A DNA stretch of 36,109 nucleotides from a bacterium (GTDB lineage: Bacteria > Cyanobacteriota > Vampirovibrionia > Obscuribacterales > Obscuribacteraceae), in contig JAUIJG010000002.1 in assembly GCA_030431355.1 (NCBI GenBank), forward strand, positions 1 to 36,109, given 5' to 3'. Both the position numbers and the translations under genes were made by a program. Positions within the stretch are counted from its first letter, which is position 1; every line of letters starts with the position of its first letter. A model generated the notes under the pieces. That model worked only from the letters and a program-made list of their open reading frames with translations. It did no database searches and was not told where the DNA came from. Of this stretch, positions 26,074-34,562 are shown piece by piece.

Positions 26074-26754
26074 ATGCCCAAGTTACTCATAGTAGAAGAC
26101 GAACTCGACCTCGCGGAACAATTGCGCGACTGGTTTCTGCGCGAGAAGTACCTGGTGGACCTTGTCCATGACGGGGAGACTGCCCTCAGTAATCTGGCGG
26201 TTTACAAGTACGATGCCATTGTGCTGGACTGGATGATCCCATTCGTTAGCGGCATCGAAGTTCTGAAGTCCTTCAGAAAAGGGGGAGGCAAAACTCCAGT
26301 CATTATGTTGAGCGCCAAGTCCCAGAGTCAGGACGTTGAGACAGGACTAGATTCCGGCTCCGACTACTATGTTAGAAAACCTGTCTCTCTGAGGGAGCTT
26401 TCGGCCAGTATCAGGGCGGCAATCAGAGGCGATGGTAACACCGGCGGGAATACCATTGAGATAGGCAATATGGTCCTTAATACGGTATCGCATACCTTCA
26501 AAATAGATGGAGAATCCGTTCATTTGGAGCCGAAGGAGTTCAACTTAATAGAATTCTTGCTCAGACACCCGAACCAGGTATTCACCTATGACGCCCTCAT
26601 CGACCGGGTCTGGCCCTCTGACACGCTTATCTCCCATGACGCCGTGAGGACATATATCAAGAGTCTCAGAAAGAAAATCAAATCCAGAGGAAGAGACTCA
26701 ATTATCAAAAACATAAGAGGTTTCGGGTACAAGCTTGAAATAGATGAATATTGA
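26074..26754 (+). CDS. OmpR-family response regulator
   Basis: This is a 226-residue regulator. The receiver domain (about 1-115) has the acidic pocket VEDE, phospho-acceptor Asp52 in IVLDWMIP and Lys in YYVRKPVS. The winged helix (about 128-224) ends IKNIRGFGYKLEID. The frame is open to a TTG at 26032 and an ATG at 26035, but those lie in the hairpin upstream, and MPKLLIVEDE is the standard N-terminus. GGAG is 15 bases before this ATG, too far to be convincing. Its last 11 bases overlap the histidine kinase gene, so the two form a translationally coupled two-component operon. Confidence 0.93.
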   Translation: MPKLLIVEDELDLAEQLRDWFLREKYLVDLVHDGETALSNLAVYKYDAIVLDWMIPFVSGIEVLKSFRKGGGKTPVIMLSAKSQSQDVETGLDSGSDYYVRKPVSLRELSASIRAAIRGDGNTGGNTIEIGNMVLNTVSHTFKIDGESVHLEPKEFNLIEFLLRHPNQVFTYDALIDRVWPSDTLISHDAVRTYIKSLRKKIKSRGRDSIIKNIRGFGYKLEIDEY

Positions 26755-27994
26755 AAAGCGCAAGGCTCTTGCCTTGCAATTTATAGTTATAACCTTTTTG
26801 ATTTTCACAGGTCTGTTCGGAGCCGGATTACTCGTGTTCACAAGCGAATTGAATAATTCACTGGATGAACAGCTGGACAACCTGGTGTCAGAGCTGTCCG
26901 ATGAAGTTATAGAATCCGACGGGAAGATTCATTTAGACAAACCGAGAAGATTTACTAAAAAGCAGCCCCTGGGAAGGCTGGCCCGAATAGAGCTATTTGA
27001 TTCCCAGGGCAACTTTCTGGAACATCACGGAGTGCCGGGAGCCAAGAAGTTGATAGCCGAGGACAAAGAGATTCAAGAAGCCAACGTCAACCTGCGCTCG
27101 ACATTTATGGTTTTAACCTCGGACAGGGACAAAAAATTGGGTTATCTGCAAGTCCAACTACCCACAACTTTGAGAGATAGAGCGATAAGAAAGTACATGA
27201 TTACCATGGGAATCATCAGCATCTTCGGTCTTTTTATTCTTTCAATTACAGGCTTCATCCTCTCTAAAATCTGGGTAAAACCGCTCACCTCCTCCTACAA
27301 TATACTCAAACAATTCACCGAAGATGCCACCCACGAGCTAAAAACACCGCTTGCCACCATTGAAGCCTGCGTGGACAACATGGAAGAGGAGTATAAAGAG
27401 GACAAGAATCTCGCAGCAAGACTGGCTGTAATCAAGCGCTCCACCGGAAGGATGAATAAATTGGTGGAAGATCTTATTCTCCTGATTCAACTGGGCAATC
27501 CTTCTTTAGCTTCCGGTTTCACAACATTTCAGTCCCTGTCGATAAACAGGTTGGTTCATCAGGTGCTGGATGATTTTGAATTCAGGCTAATGGAAAAACA
27601 GATCGCGGTGGAGACGGATTTAGGCGATAAGCTTCAGCTTAATGGAGAGGAGAGCAAGTTGCGCAGGCTTCTCGACAACTTGTTGGAAAACGCCTTACGC
27701 TATACCGACAATGGTGGCTCGATTAAGATCTTCGCTCGCGCCAGGGGAAACTATCTAAACCTGAAAATCACCGACACCGGAATAGGAATTCCGGAAGAGA
27801 GCCTGGCAAAGATTTTCGACAGATTTTATAGAGTAGACAAAGCCCGTTCCCGAGCTCAGGGCGGAGTCGGACTTGGTCTCGCCATTGTCAAAGGAATAGT
27901 TGATATGCATCAGGGAAATATCAGCATACAAAGCGAAGTCGACAAAGGCACCACAATTAGTGTCACTCTTCCGATGGGCTCAAGCGGAGTCTGA
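26744..27994 (+). CDS. Membrane sensor histidine kinase
   Basis: This 416-residue kinase is the cognate partner of the regulator that overlaps it by 11 bases. It has two membrane helices (about 10-32 and 151-176) that flank an extracytoplasmic sensor region of about 118 residues. There is little space for a HAMP domain before HisKA, where His197 lies in DATHELKTPLAT. The HATPase domain has LLENALRYTDNG, DTGIGIPEE and GGVGLGLAIVKG. The sensor region (IELFDSQGNFLEHHGVPG) resembles a small PAS-like fold, and the signal is unknown. It is convergent with the TPR gene, 18 bases apart. Confidence 0.94.
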   Translation: MNIEKRKALALQFIVITFLIFTGLFGAGLLVFTSELNNSLDEQLDNLVSELSDEVIESDGKIHLDKPRRFTKKQPLGRLARIELFDSQGNFLEHHGVPGAKKLIAEDKEIQEANVNLRSTFMVLTSDRDKKLGYLQVQLPTTLRDRAIRKYMITMGIISIFGLFILSITGFILSKIWVKPLTSSYNILKQFTEDATHELKTPLATIEACVDNMEEEYKEDKNLAARLAVIKRSTGRMNKLVEDLILLIQLGNPSLASGFTTFQSLSINRLVHQVLDDFEFRLMEKQIAVETDLGDKLQLNGEESKLRRLLDNLLENALRYTDNGGSIKIFARARGNYLNLKITDTGIGIPEESLAKIFDRFYRVDKARSRAQGGVGLGLAIVKGIVDMHQGNISIQSEVDKGTTISVTLPMGSSGV

Positions 27995-28012
27995 AGTCAG
28001 AGTTCTATGCTC

Positions 28013-29362
28013 TTAACTATTTGAGTTTGAGGCGAGCACTCGCTCTTTTTCCATCTCAATTCTGGCTTTACATGTAGCCTGGCCTTTCTTCAATAGATTT
28101 TTCCAGGACTCAGAGACAGAATCAGTTTGATCTGCATAATCTATAGCCCTTGCGTAGTGTTTTTCTGCAAGGGACAAGTGATTTCTGCGATCGTAGGACA
28201 TGGCTAAATAAGAGTGTGCCGCTGCATTCCAATTGACCAGCTCTTTCTTTTCCTCTTCCGGTTGGCGGTCAAAGATCTTGCAAGCTATCTCTCCAAACAC
28301 TATAGCTTCGCCGTCTTTAGCCTGGTCAAACAAAACGTTGTTGAGACGCACCAGATACTTACCCAGCTCCGGCTTACCGGCAGAAGACTTCCGTGCTTCA
28401 GCAAGGTGTTTTTTCAATAGTGCCTCGGCGGCAGAGAACTTTCTCTCCTTGCGCAGGTATTTAGCCTGGTCAAAGGCTTCCTGGGGAAATATCACAGACT
28501 GATCCGGCTTGGCTTCAATGAACTGTGACTCGAAAACCGTTCTCAGGGTACTGCTATTACTGAGGCTGGCGGCCAACTTAGGATCATCCAGGGCAGTACG
28601 ATTGCGCCAGATATCCTGAGCTTCCACCAGAAGCTTTTCAGCTTCATCATGGTTGCCGTCCCTGGAAGAGATAAGGGCAAGGGAGTATAGATTGGAAGCC
28701 ACCACGGGGTGATTTGCTCCCAATGCTTTCTTGTTGATAGCCAGTGCTCTTGAAGCATTCTCCCGAGCTTTCTTTGTGTCGCCCTGGATATCATAGACCA
28801 GCACCAGGTAACTCAAATCATTCGCTGTTCTGGGGTGCTCTTTACCGTAAATCTTTTCATTGAGAGCCACAGCTCTTTGAAATAACGCTTCAGCCTCTTT
28901 GTACTTTTTCTGCTTCATCATGGTCACGCCAAGGTTATCGAGATCATTGATGATCGCGCTGTGCTCTTTGCCCAACACCTTCTCATCAATGGCCAGCACT
29001 CTGGTATAAAGCGCCTCCGCTTCAGCGTATTTGTGCTGCTTCTCGTAGACCTGGGCCAGGCAGTTCAAAACCGCAGCCAATCTGGAATCCTTACTACCGG
29101 AACGCTCCGCCTCTTTCAAGCTGAGGGAGAGAACCTCCTCTGCCTTGGCAAGGTCCTCTTCGCTGGTGGCTTCCGATGCTATTTTCCAGGACTCATTCCA
29201 CTTATCAAAATCCTTTGTGATGGTCTTCTCGACAGGCTTGCTCTCTTTGTCCTTGCCGTCTAGATTCTCAAGCGAATTCACCACCACGTACTGCCCGATG
29301 AAAGCAATTACAAGAATCGCTCCTAAACCGGCTAAAACTTTTCGCGGATTTTCTATCTTCAT
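28013..29362 (-). CDS. Membrane-anchored TPR protein
   Basis: This protein has 449 residues. One N-terminal membrane helix (about 9-31) acts as an uncleaved anchor. A helical region to about 95 precedes at least four tandem kinesin-light-chain-like TPR units of about 42 residues (about 100-270). Each has the pattern A..L..LA..Y..Q..Y.EAE.L...AL.I.EK.LG..HP. A second helical repeat region lies at about 305-430. TPR proteins are scaffolds for protein-protein contacts; the partner is unknown. The C-terminal end is charged (KARIEMEKERVLAS). Confidence 0.88.
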   Translation of the reverse strand: MKIENPRKVLAGLGAILVIAFIGQYVVVNSLENLDGKDKESKPVEKTITKDFDKWNESWKIASEATSEEDLAKAEEVLSLSLKEAERSGSKDSRLAAVLNCLAQVYEKQHKYAEAEALYTRVLAIDEKVLGKEHSAIINDLDNLGVTMMKQKKYKEAEALFQRAVALNEKIYGKEHPRTANDLSYLVLVYDIQGDTKKARENASRALAINKKALGANHPVVASNLYSLALISSRDGNHDEAEKLLVEAQDIWRNRTALDDPKLAASLSNSSTLRTVFESQFIEAKPDQSVIFPQEAFDQAKYLRKERKFSAAEALLKKHLAEARKSSAGKPELGKYLVRLNNVLFDQAKDGEAIVFGEIACKIFDRQPEEEKKELVNWNAAAHSYLAMSYDRRNHLSLAEKHYARAIDYADQTDSVSESWKNLLKKGQATCKARIEMEKERVLASNSNS

Positions 29363-29574
29363 CTTTGGTCTACCCTAAAAACCTTATTCTTGGACCATTA
29401 TTCAAGAGTTCGACTTCAAAGATATTAAATTCGCAGAAAGTTTTTGGAAAGAATCCCCGCTATTCAACTCTGGTCTTGAGATACAGGCAAATGCAGCTGA
29501 CCAAGGACGAGCCGGAGAAAGCCCCCATGACATCACCTGGTTTACCTGGAAGGCTGAAGCGGAAATTTAAAGGC

Positions 29575-30759
29575 TCAACGAGTTAGCAAGAGATAACTAT
29601 CCCTGGCTATCTGTGAGTATTCATTCGACTTTATGACGAAAACAGATGGAGATTCAGAGTTGCTGCCGATTTCACCGTCGATCTCTACCTTTGAGTTCGC
29701 CTCCTGGTCGATTTTGAGGTTCAAAAAATCAAGTCTTTCAACGATGAGAGACCTGAGCAAAGGCGAATTCTCTCCAATTCCCCCGGTGAATACCAAACAA
29801 TTGATACCACCCAGAGATGCCACCATCGCTCCGATATGTTTAACGGCGCTATCCACGAACATATCCACAGCCAGCTGAGCCCGGACCAAACCAGCCTCAC
29901 TGGCCAGAAGGAGTTCCTGCATGTCTCCGGTCAACCCGGAGACCCCTTTGATACCACTTTGACGATTTAGAATGTCTTGAATCGTCCGGCTGTCATACCC
30001 CAGATTATCGCAAACATATCCTAAAATTCCCGGGTCTATGGAGCCGGATCTGGTAGCCATAATCATTCCTTCCAGAGGAGTGAAACCCATGGTGGTGTCC
30101 ACACTCTTTCCATCTTCTATCGCAGTGATTGAGCAACCTCCGCCAAGGTGAGCGACAACGATTTTTCCTTTATCGAAATTGGCCAGATCTCTTCTCTCTC
30201 CCTCTTTTAGCATTTGCTTCAAGCGGATCAGACAATAAGAGAGATTGATTCCGTGAAAACCATACTTTCTTATGCCGTGCTCTTGATACCAGCTGTAAGG
30301 AAGAGGATAGACTTTGCGCTTATTCTCCAGCGTACTGTGAAATCCAGTATCAAATAAAGCAATCTGGGTTAGCTCGGGATAGTTCTCGAAGCAATAGTTC
30401 ATTCCCTGGACAGCGTATTTATTGTGCAACGGAGCCAGTGATACCAGTTCGTCCAACTTGGTTCGGGAAGATTCATCGATAACTTGAGCTCTGATGAAAT
30501 CCGGACCACCATGCACCACCCGATGACCCACAGCAGCGATCTCATCCGAAGCAAAGCCGGTTTCCCGCTGCATCTCAGATATCAGAATCTCGATCGCCTC
30601 AAATCTTGACTGTTCAGGCTTGAGGTTGGATTGTTCATTTTTCCAGACTATGTCAGTGGCTATATCATTACTTTGAGACTGCCTGGACGCCTCCACCAGA
30701 GCAACTTTCTGGGATGTTGATCCGCTGTTTAGAACCAGAATTTTCAAAGAGGAGTTCAC
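29575..30759 (-). CDS. ackA: Acetate kinase
   Basis: This 394-residue protein, the typical length, converts acetyl phosphate and ADP to acetate and ATP, or the reverse. Family signatures are present: LVLNSGSTSQK at the N-terminus, HRVVHGG (catalytic Arg), LAPLHN, FDTGFH (catalytic Asp), RKYGFHG (catalytic His), AHLGGGCS, DTTMGFTPLEGMIMATRSGSIDP, FTGGIGENS and the C-terminal Glu in SNEY. One odd point is that the usual GFHGTSH reads GFHGINL, so the second His of that motif is lost. No phosphotransacetylase or phosphoketolase gene is adjacent. Butyrate or propionate kinase is less likely given the signatures. Confidence 0.93.
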   Translation of the reverse strand: MNSSLKILVLNSGSTSQKVALVEASRQSQSNDIATDIVWKNEQSNLKPEQSRFEAIEILISEMQRETGFASDEIAAVGHRVVHGGPDFIRAQVIDESSRTKLDELVSLAPLHNKYAVQGMNYCFENYPELTQIALFDTGFHSTLENKRKVYPLPYSWYQEHGIRKYGFHGINLSYCLIRLKQMLKEGERRDLANFDKGKIVVAHLGGGCSITAIEDGKSVDTTMGFTPLEGMIMATRSGSIDPGILGYVCDNLGYDSRTIQDILNRQSGIKGVSGLTGDMQELLLASEAGLVRAQLAVDMFVDSAVKHIGAMVASLGGINCLVFTGGIGENSPLLRSLIVERLDFLNLKIDQEANSKVEIDGEIGSNSESPSVFVIKSNEYSQIARDSYLLLTR

Positions 30760-30913
30760 CGAGTACTACTTCCAGCCGTTTCCTAACAAAGATATCAGTT
30801 TGCTTATTATCAATCATCATTCCAGACGATGCTTGTTAACAATTCCATCGGTTAAGATCGAGGCTCCGCATGGCTCAAAACAAAACCGATTTAGTATGGA
30901 ACAGGGAAAGCCA

Positions 30914-31699
30914 ATGATGAAAGTTCGCCTGGTTGATGCAATTGAAGACAATGACCCCGGGAGCAATATCTGGAAATCCAGTTTCGTGGCCGCGCGTCTC
31001 GCCTACGAAGAAGGCAAATTCAGAGAAGCTTATCGACAGCTTATGAAGACTCTCAAAAGAGCGGAGAGTCTCAAGCAGCATGAGTTCGCTTCCGCTTGCA
31101 CCCTCATGGGCATGGGAGCCGTACTGACCAAACTGGGGAAGTTTAAAGAAGCAAGAGCCAAACTCGATTCTGTCCTTAGCGTCTGTAGCGACGAAAAGAC
31201 TAAGGCGATGAAAGAGCTTCATGCCGTGACTCTGATGTTTTATGCCGACTTAATCATGGAAGAAGACGGAGAGCTAAATGAAGCGGAGAGAATGTTATTG
31301 CAATCCATTGATATTTTAGAAGAGCTAGGTCCTGACTATTCTCTGTTTCTAGCCAATTCTCTTCTAGACCTCTCCGGTCTATATCTGGAGAAAGAGCAAT
31401 ATCAGGAAGCGGAAACTTATATAGAAGCCGCGCTTCCAATACTTGCCAAGGTTTCCGGGCGAGCTGACGCTACATATTTAAGAGCTTCCATGATTCACCA
31501 GATCTGTCAGCATAAAGATGATGAAGACTTCATATTCGATCTGGTCAAAGAGGACACCACCAGAATGCTCTACCAGGTAGGAACAAGACACCCGAATCTC
31601 ACCAGAGCGCTTCGTCGTTATGCGGGGCACTTGAAGACACATGGTCAGGAAAAGAAGCTAAACGAACTACACAATCAATTTGAAAAGATCTTCAAATAG
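30914..31699 (+). CDS. Soluble TPR protein
   Basis: This protein has 261 residues from ATG 30914, preceded by AGGGA at 30903-30907; the open frame reaches back to 30800 without another good ribosome site. It contains tandem helical repeats of TPR type: AARLAYEEGKFREAYRQLMK, the unit with LTKLGKFKEARAKL, the unit with GELNEAERMLLQ, and the unit with LEKEQYQEAETY. There is no export signal. It resembles, in repeat style, the membrane-anchored TPR protein at 28013. It is a probable protein-interaction adaptor with unknown partner. Its last 8 bases overlap the convergent membrane-protein gene. Confidence 0.85.
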   Translation: MMKVRLVDAIEDNDPGSNIWKSSFVAARLAYEEGKFREAYRQLMKTLKRAESLKQHEFASACTLMGMGAVLTKLGKFKEARAKLDSVLSVCSDEKTKAMKELHAVTLMFYADLIMEEDGELNEAERMLLQSIDILEELGPDYSLFLANSLLDLSGLYLEKEQYQEAETYIEAALPILAKVSGRADATYLRASMIHQICQHKDDEDFIFDLVKEDTTRMLYQVGTRHPNLTRALRRYAGHLKTHGQEKKLNELHNQFEKIFK

Positions 31700-32870
31700 A
31701 CCAGCTTTTGCTCGTGTCTTTAATCCGCCAGATAAATCCATCTAGAACATAGTGGGTGGACTGAGGCAGGGCCAAAAGCGGAACAAGAATGGAAAGCACC
31801 AGCGGATCTTTCAGTACAGGTAGGGCTTGAAAGATTCCGAAAATCGTACCGTGTTCCCGCCAGACAAATCCATCCCACAGTCCTTCTTCCAGATAGGCCA
31901 GGAGAACCAGAAAGACAAGAAAAGCCGGCAGATAAGAGAGAATCAGATTTCGAATCAGGACAAAGAAGTTTGATACCCTGGAGAGATTTGAATCGGATGA
32001 AGCAGTACTGTTTTTGGTGCTGTCTTTGGCACGCTCACCTTTACCGACTCGATTGTGATAGAGCCAGACCAGTGCTATGTAGGGTATTCCATGGGTAATC
32101 ACGTTCGTGATTGTAAAAGCCATATCCGAATTCAATGCGACAATACCAATCCACCAGGCAAGAGCCGTGCCAACCACGATGAGGTTTTTAGGAAGATTGA
32201 AATATCCTGTTTTCAGAAATTGAACAGCCTCTTTGAGCACATAAGCAGCACCAACCAGCAAGTAAGCGATAAAAGTAAACTTAGAAACCACATCCGGTAC
32301 CCCTACAAAGAAGTCTCCGGCGATAAACCAGTTGAAATTGCGGGGCAGGTGAGTATGCCAGTAGAATATGGGGTAAAGAGTAGCCATGTAGATTGCCAGG
32401 GCATCGAGCCTTCTGTTCCAGCTGTTCCAAATTAAACCGGCACCATAATCTTTCCGAGAATAAAGAGCAACAAAACCGAACTGCTGTCGAATGAAATGAA
32501 AGACAGCGAGATAAGCAAGCGCTCGCCAGAAAAGCATTCCGTCAACACTGTAAAGTAGGGTACCAACCGCCCAGGCAAGCACAGGAATGCTGATCAGAAG
32601 AGTCCTGTTATTGCTGAAAGCGACCGGGTCTAGATAGGTACGAAAGAGTGTGGAATATACGTGGGCCACATCTATCATCAAGACAAAGACAACCCAGGCC
32701 CAGAGAGGAAGAAAATCATAACCCTGGATCTGTTCTTGAAAGACAATCACAAAAATTGAAGCGACAAAAGCAGGTCCGATGATAAAGCTCAGATCAAATA
32801 GGGCAGAAGCCAGCCAGGGCTGGGCGGTGCCGGCAATAGGTTTATCTCGGTTGATAGCCGAATCAGTCAT
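31692..32870 (-). CDS. Polytopic membrane protein of the polyamine-synthase-like cassette
   Basis: This 392-residue protein has about nine or ten hydrophobic segments. I do not recognise a named family. Possibly functional His residues sit near or in helices: DVAHVYSTLFRTYLD, FHFIRQQFG, NVITHGIPYIALVW.YH and QSTHYVLDGFIWR. This pattern recalls membrane di-iron or haem proteins (desaturase or Brp/Blh type), but the spacing does not clearly fit either. The gene starts 12 bases after the stop of the amine-oxidase-like gene, so it is very likely the last gene of that operon. Confidence 0.8.
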   Translation of the reverse strand: MTDSAINRDKPIAGTAQPWLASALFDLSFIIGPAFVASIFVIVFQEQIQGYDFLPLWAWVVFVLMIDVAHVYSTLFRTYLDPVAFSNNRTLLISIPVLAWAVGTLLYSVDGMLFWRALAYLAVFHFIRQQFGFVALYSRKDYGAGLIWNSWNRRLDALAIYMATLYPIFYWHTHLPRNFNWFIAGDFFVGVPDVVSKFTFIAYLLVGAAYVLKEAVQFLKTGYFNLPKNLIVVGTALAWWIGIVALNSDMAFTITNVITHGIPYIALVWLYHNRVGKGERAKDSTKNSTASSDSNLSRVSNFFVLIRNLILSYLPAFLVFLVLLAYLEEGLWDGFVWREHGTIFGIFQALPVLKDPLVLSILVPLLALPQSTHYVLDGFIWRIKDTSKSWSI

Positions 32871-32882
32871 CTATCTCCTACC

Positions 32883-34562
32883 TTATCCTTCCGCCATCAT
32901 CAAAGTCTTTCCAATATAAGCCTTATTCTTCGTCGCCAAGACTGCTTTTGCCGCTTCTACTCCTCGATATTGAGACTCTTCAAAATTGGAGATACCACTC
33001 ATATCCGAATGGGCAAAATAAATCCTACCGCTACTCTCCAGCATCTTTCGGCGTTCCGCGCCCCATAGGTAGCCCACTGAAGGGCTGATCATCCCATGTC
33101 CCCAGGGCCAAAAATCGATCGCTTTGATTCGGGATTCTATTGTCGGATGCATTTTCGCCATATCGCCGATCACGATCTCTGTCCACTCCTGGGCCGAAGA
33201 GCTGGCCAAAACTGATCGAGCCTCCCGGGAAGAGAGGTGAGACAGAGGGTAATAGTAGGTTATCACCGTGGGCGAAGACTTCCTGGTTGTGATGTTCTGG
33301 TGAGTTGCCACCACATAGCCCAGAGAATCGCTGTAGTAGCCTACATTGTCCCAGGCTGAAGAGATGCCTCTAGCCGAAGGAAGACGGTCAAGGCTGATAT
33401 TTGCCACTATCCATGGTGGATAATTGAGTGAGTCCATATAGTCCATATCGCTGGTGAACTCCCTGTCTTTTAAGACATATTTGGAAATCGGTCTTGGCGA
33501 AGCAAATATGGCATAGTCCGACTGCAGAGCATAAACCTTCTTAGAATCTCTCTTCATATACATGCATCGAACGCCATTATCTACATTGGCCAATTCAAAT
33601 GCTGCAGCGCCGGTATGAATTTTGTCCCCGAGCACCTCCTTGAACTTCTGCACCATGAAGCCATTTCCTTCAGGCCAGGTAACCACCGCATTCTGCTCAG
33701 CATTACTGGCGATGCCTCGTCTTCCGGCAAAATAATGTATCCCCGCCCAGGCGGAGACATTGTCCGCCGTAGTACCATAGTCATCTCGACAACAATAGTT
33801 CACGTACCAGAGAAGCGGCTTCGACTTGAAATCATTCTCCTTCAACCAGTGATCCATGGAGATATGGTCCAGACGCAGAAACTCTTCATCCCGGGAGCTG
33901 AGATCAAGGGGAATGGCGAAGACCGGCTTGCCGTCTCGTCCTTTCCTTCCCCTGAACTCGACAATCTTTTTAAAGAATCTCTCTATATCTTCCTGTTCAT
34001 CGGGTCTGAGACCTCTTTTCGGAACCAGACCTTCCTGAAAAGAGCCATCCTTAAAAAGTCTCTCTTCCGGATCGTGGCAGAGATAGAGAGGATTGTATTT
34101 TGCCAGTCCGGTCTCATCTTCGCTCTCGATAATGCCGAACTCTTTGAAAATCTCGCGAACATATTCCGACTCTTTGTTTGCAAGGGGAATATAATGCGCG
34201 CCCCAGGGAAATGCACTGATCTCATTCTTTGACGACTGAGAGTTGCCACCGGGCTCCTCTTCCAACTCAAGAATTTGAAAATCATCGAAGTCCTGTTTTT
34301 TAAGCCACCATCCAGCCGATAGACCTGAGATGCCGGCCCCGATAATGGTAACTCCGGTGCTCTCGCTCTCAAATTTGCCGGCGCCTGCTTTGATGGCACC
34401 GTCTCGAAGAAGATGTCCAAACTCCATGGACGGTCCCAGCATTCTCACAGGGAAGCTGTGATCTCGACCAAGCAAATTGCAAGCCTGAATACCACCCGAA
34501 GCCATCAAGCCGAAACCGAGCATCCCTTTTAAGAACGTGGCTCTTTTAATACGTTTCGGCAT
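32883..34562 (-). CDS. Exported FAD-dependent amine-oxidase-like protein
   Basis: This flavoprotein has 559 residues from ATG 34562 (MPKRIKRATFLKGMLG). The frame also opens at a GTG at 34625, but that would overlap the upstream gene by 80 bases. The N-terminus is basic then hydrophobic, resembling a degenerate Tat signal (KRATFLKG), with a possible lipobox Cys at residue 28 (IQAC). Tat export fits a protein that folds around FAD. The dinucleotide motif VTIIGAGISGLSAG starts near residue 71, followed by LELEEEPGGNS, as in monoamine/polyamine oxidases and NAD(P)-binding Rossmann-like proteins. The C-terminal IYFAHSDMSG...GVEAAKAVL fits the FAD-binding end. It overlaps the spermidine-synthase-like gene by 17 bases; polyamine or a related amine is a reasonable substrate guess. 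Confidence 0.86.
   Translation of the reverse strand: MPKRIKRATFLKGMLGFGLMASGGIQACNLLGRDHSFPVRMLGPSMEFGHLLRDGAIKAGAGKFESESTGVTIIGAGISGLSAGWWLKKQDFDDFQILELEEEPGGNSQSSKNEISAFPWGAHYIPLANKESEYVREIFKEFGIIESEDETGLAKYNPLYLCHDPEERLFKDGSFQEGLVPKRGLRPDEQEDIERFFKKIVEFRGRKGRDGKPVFAIPLDLSSRDEEFLRLDHISMDHWLKENDFKSKPLLWYVNYCCRDDYGTTADNVSAWAGIHYFAGRRGIASNAEQNAVVTWPEGNGFMVQKFKEVLGDKIHTGAAAFELANVDNGVRCMYMKRDSKKVYALQSDYAIFASPRPISKYVLKDREFTSDMDYMDSLNYPPWIVANISLDRLPSARGISSAWDNVGYYSDSLGYVVATHQNITTRKSSPTVITYYYPLSHLSSREARSVLASSSAQEWTEIVIGDMAKMHPTIESRIKAIDFWPWGHGMISPSVGYLWGAERRKMLESSGRIYFAHSDMSGISNFEESQYRGVEAAKAVLATKNKAYIGKTLMMAEG

Noticed and set aside
29365..29586. Plus-strand 73-codon open frame between the TPR and acetate kinase genes
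   Set aside because: It has a basic, low-information composition and no good ribosome site, and it overlaps the ends of both flanking genes; it is probably only the upstream region of the TPR gene.
33615..34232. Plus-strand 205-codon frame opposite the amine-oxidase-like gene
   Set aside because: The minus-strand flavoprotein is clearly coding through this region; the opposite frame shows no recognisable domain.
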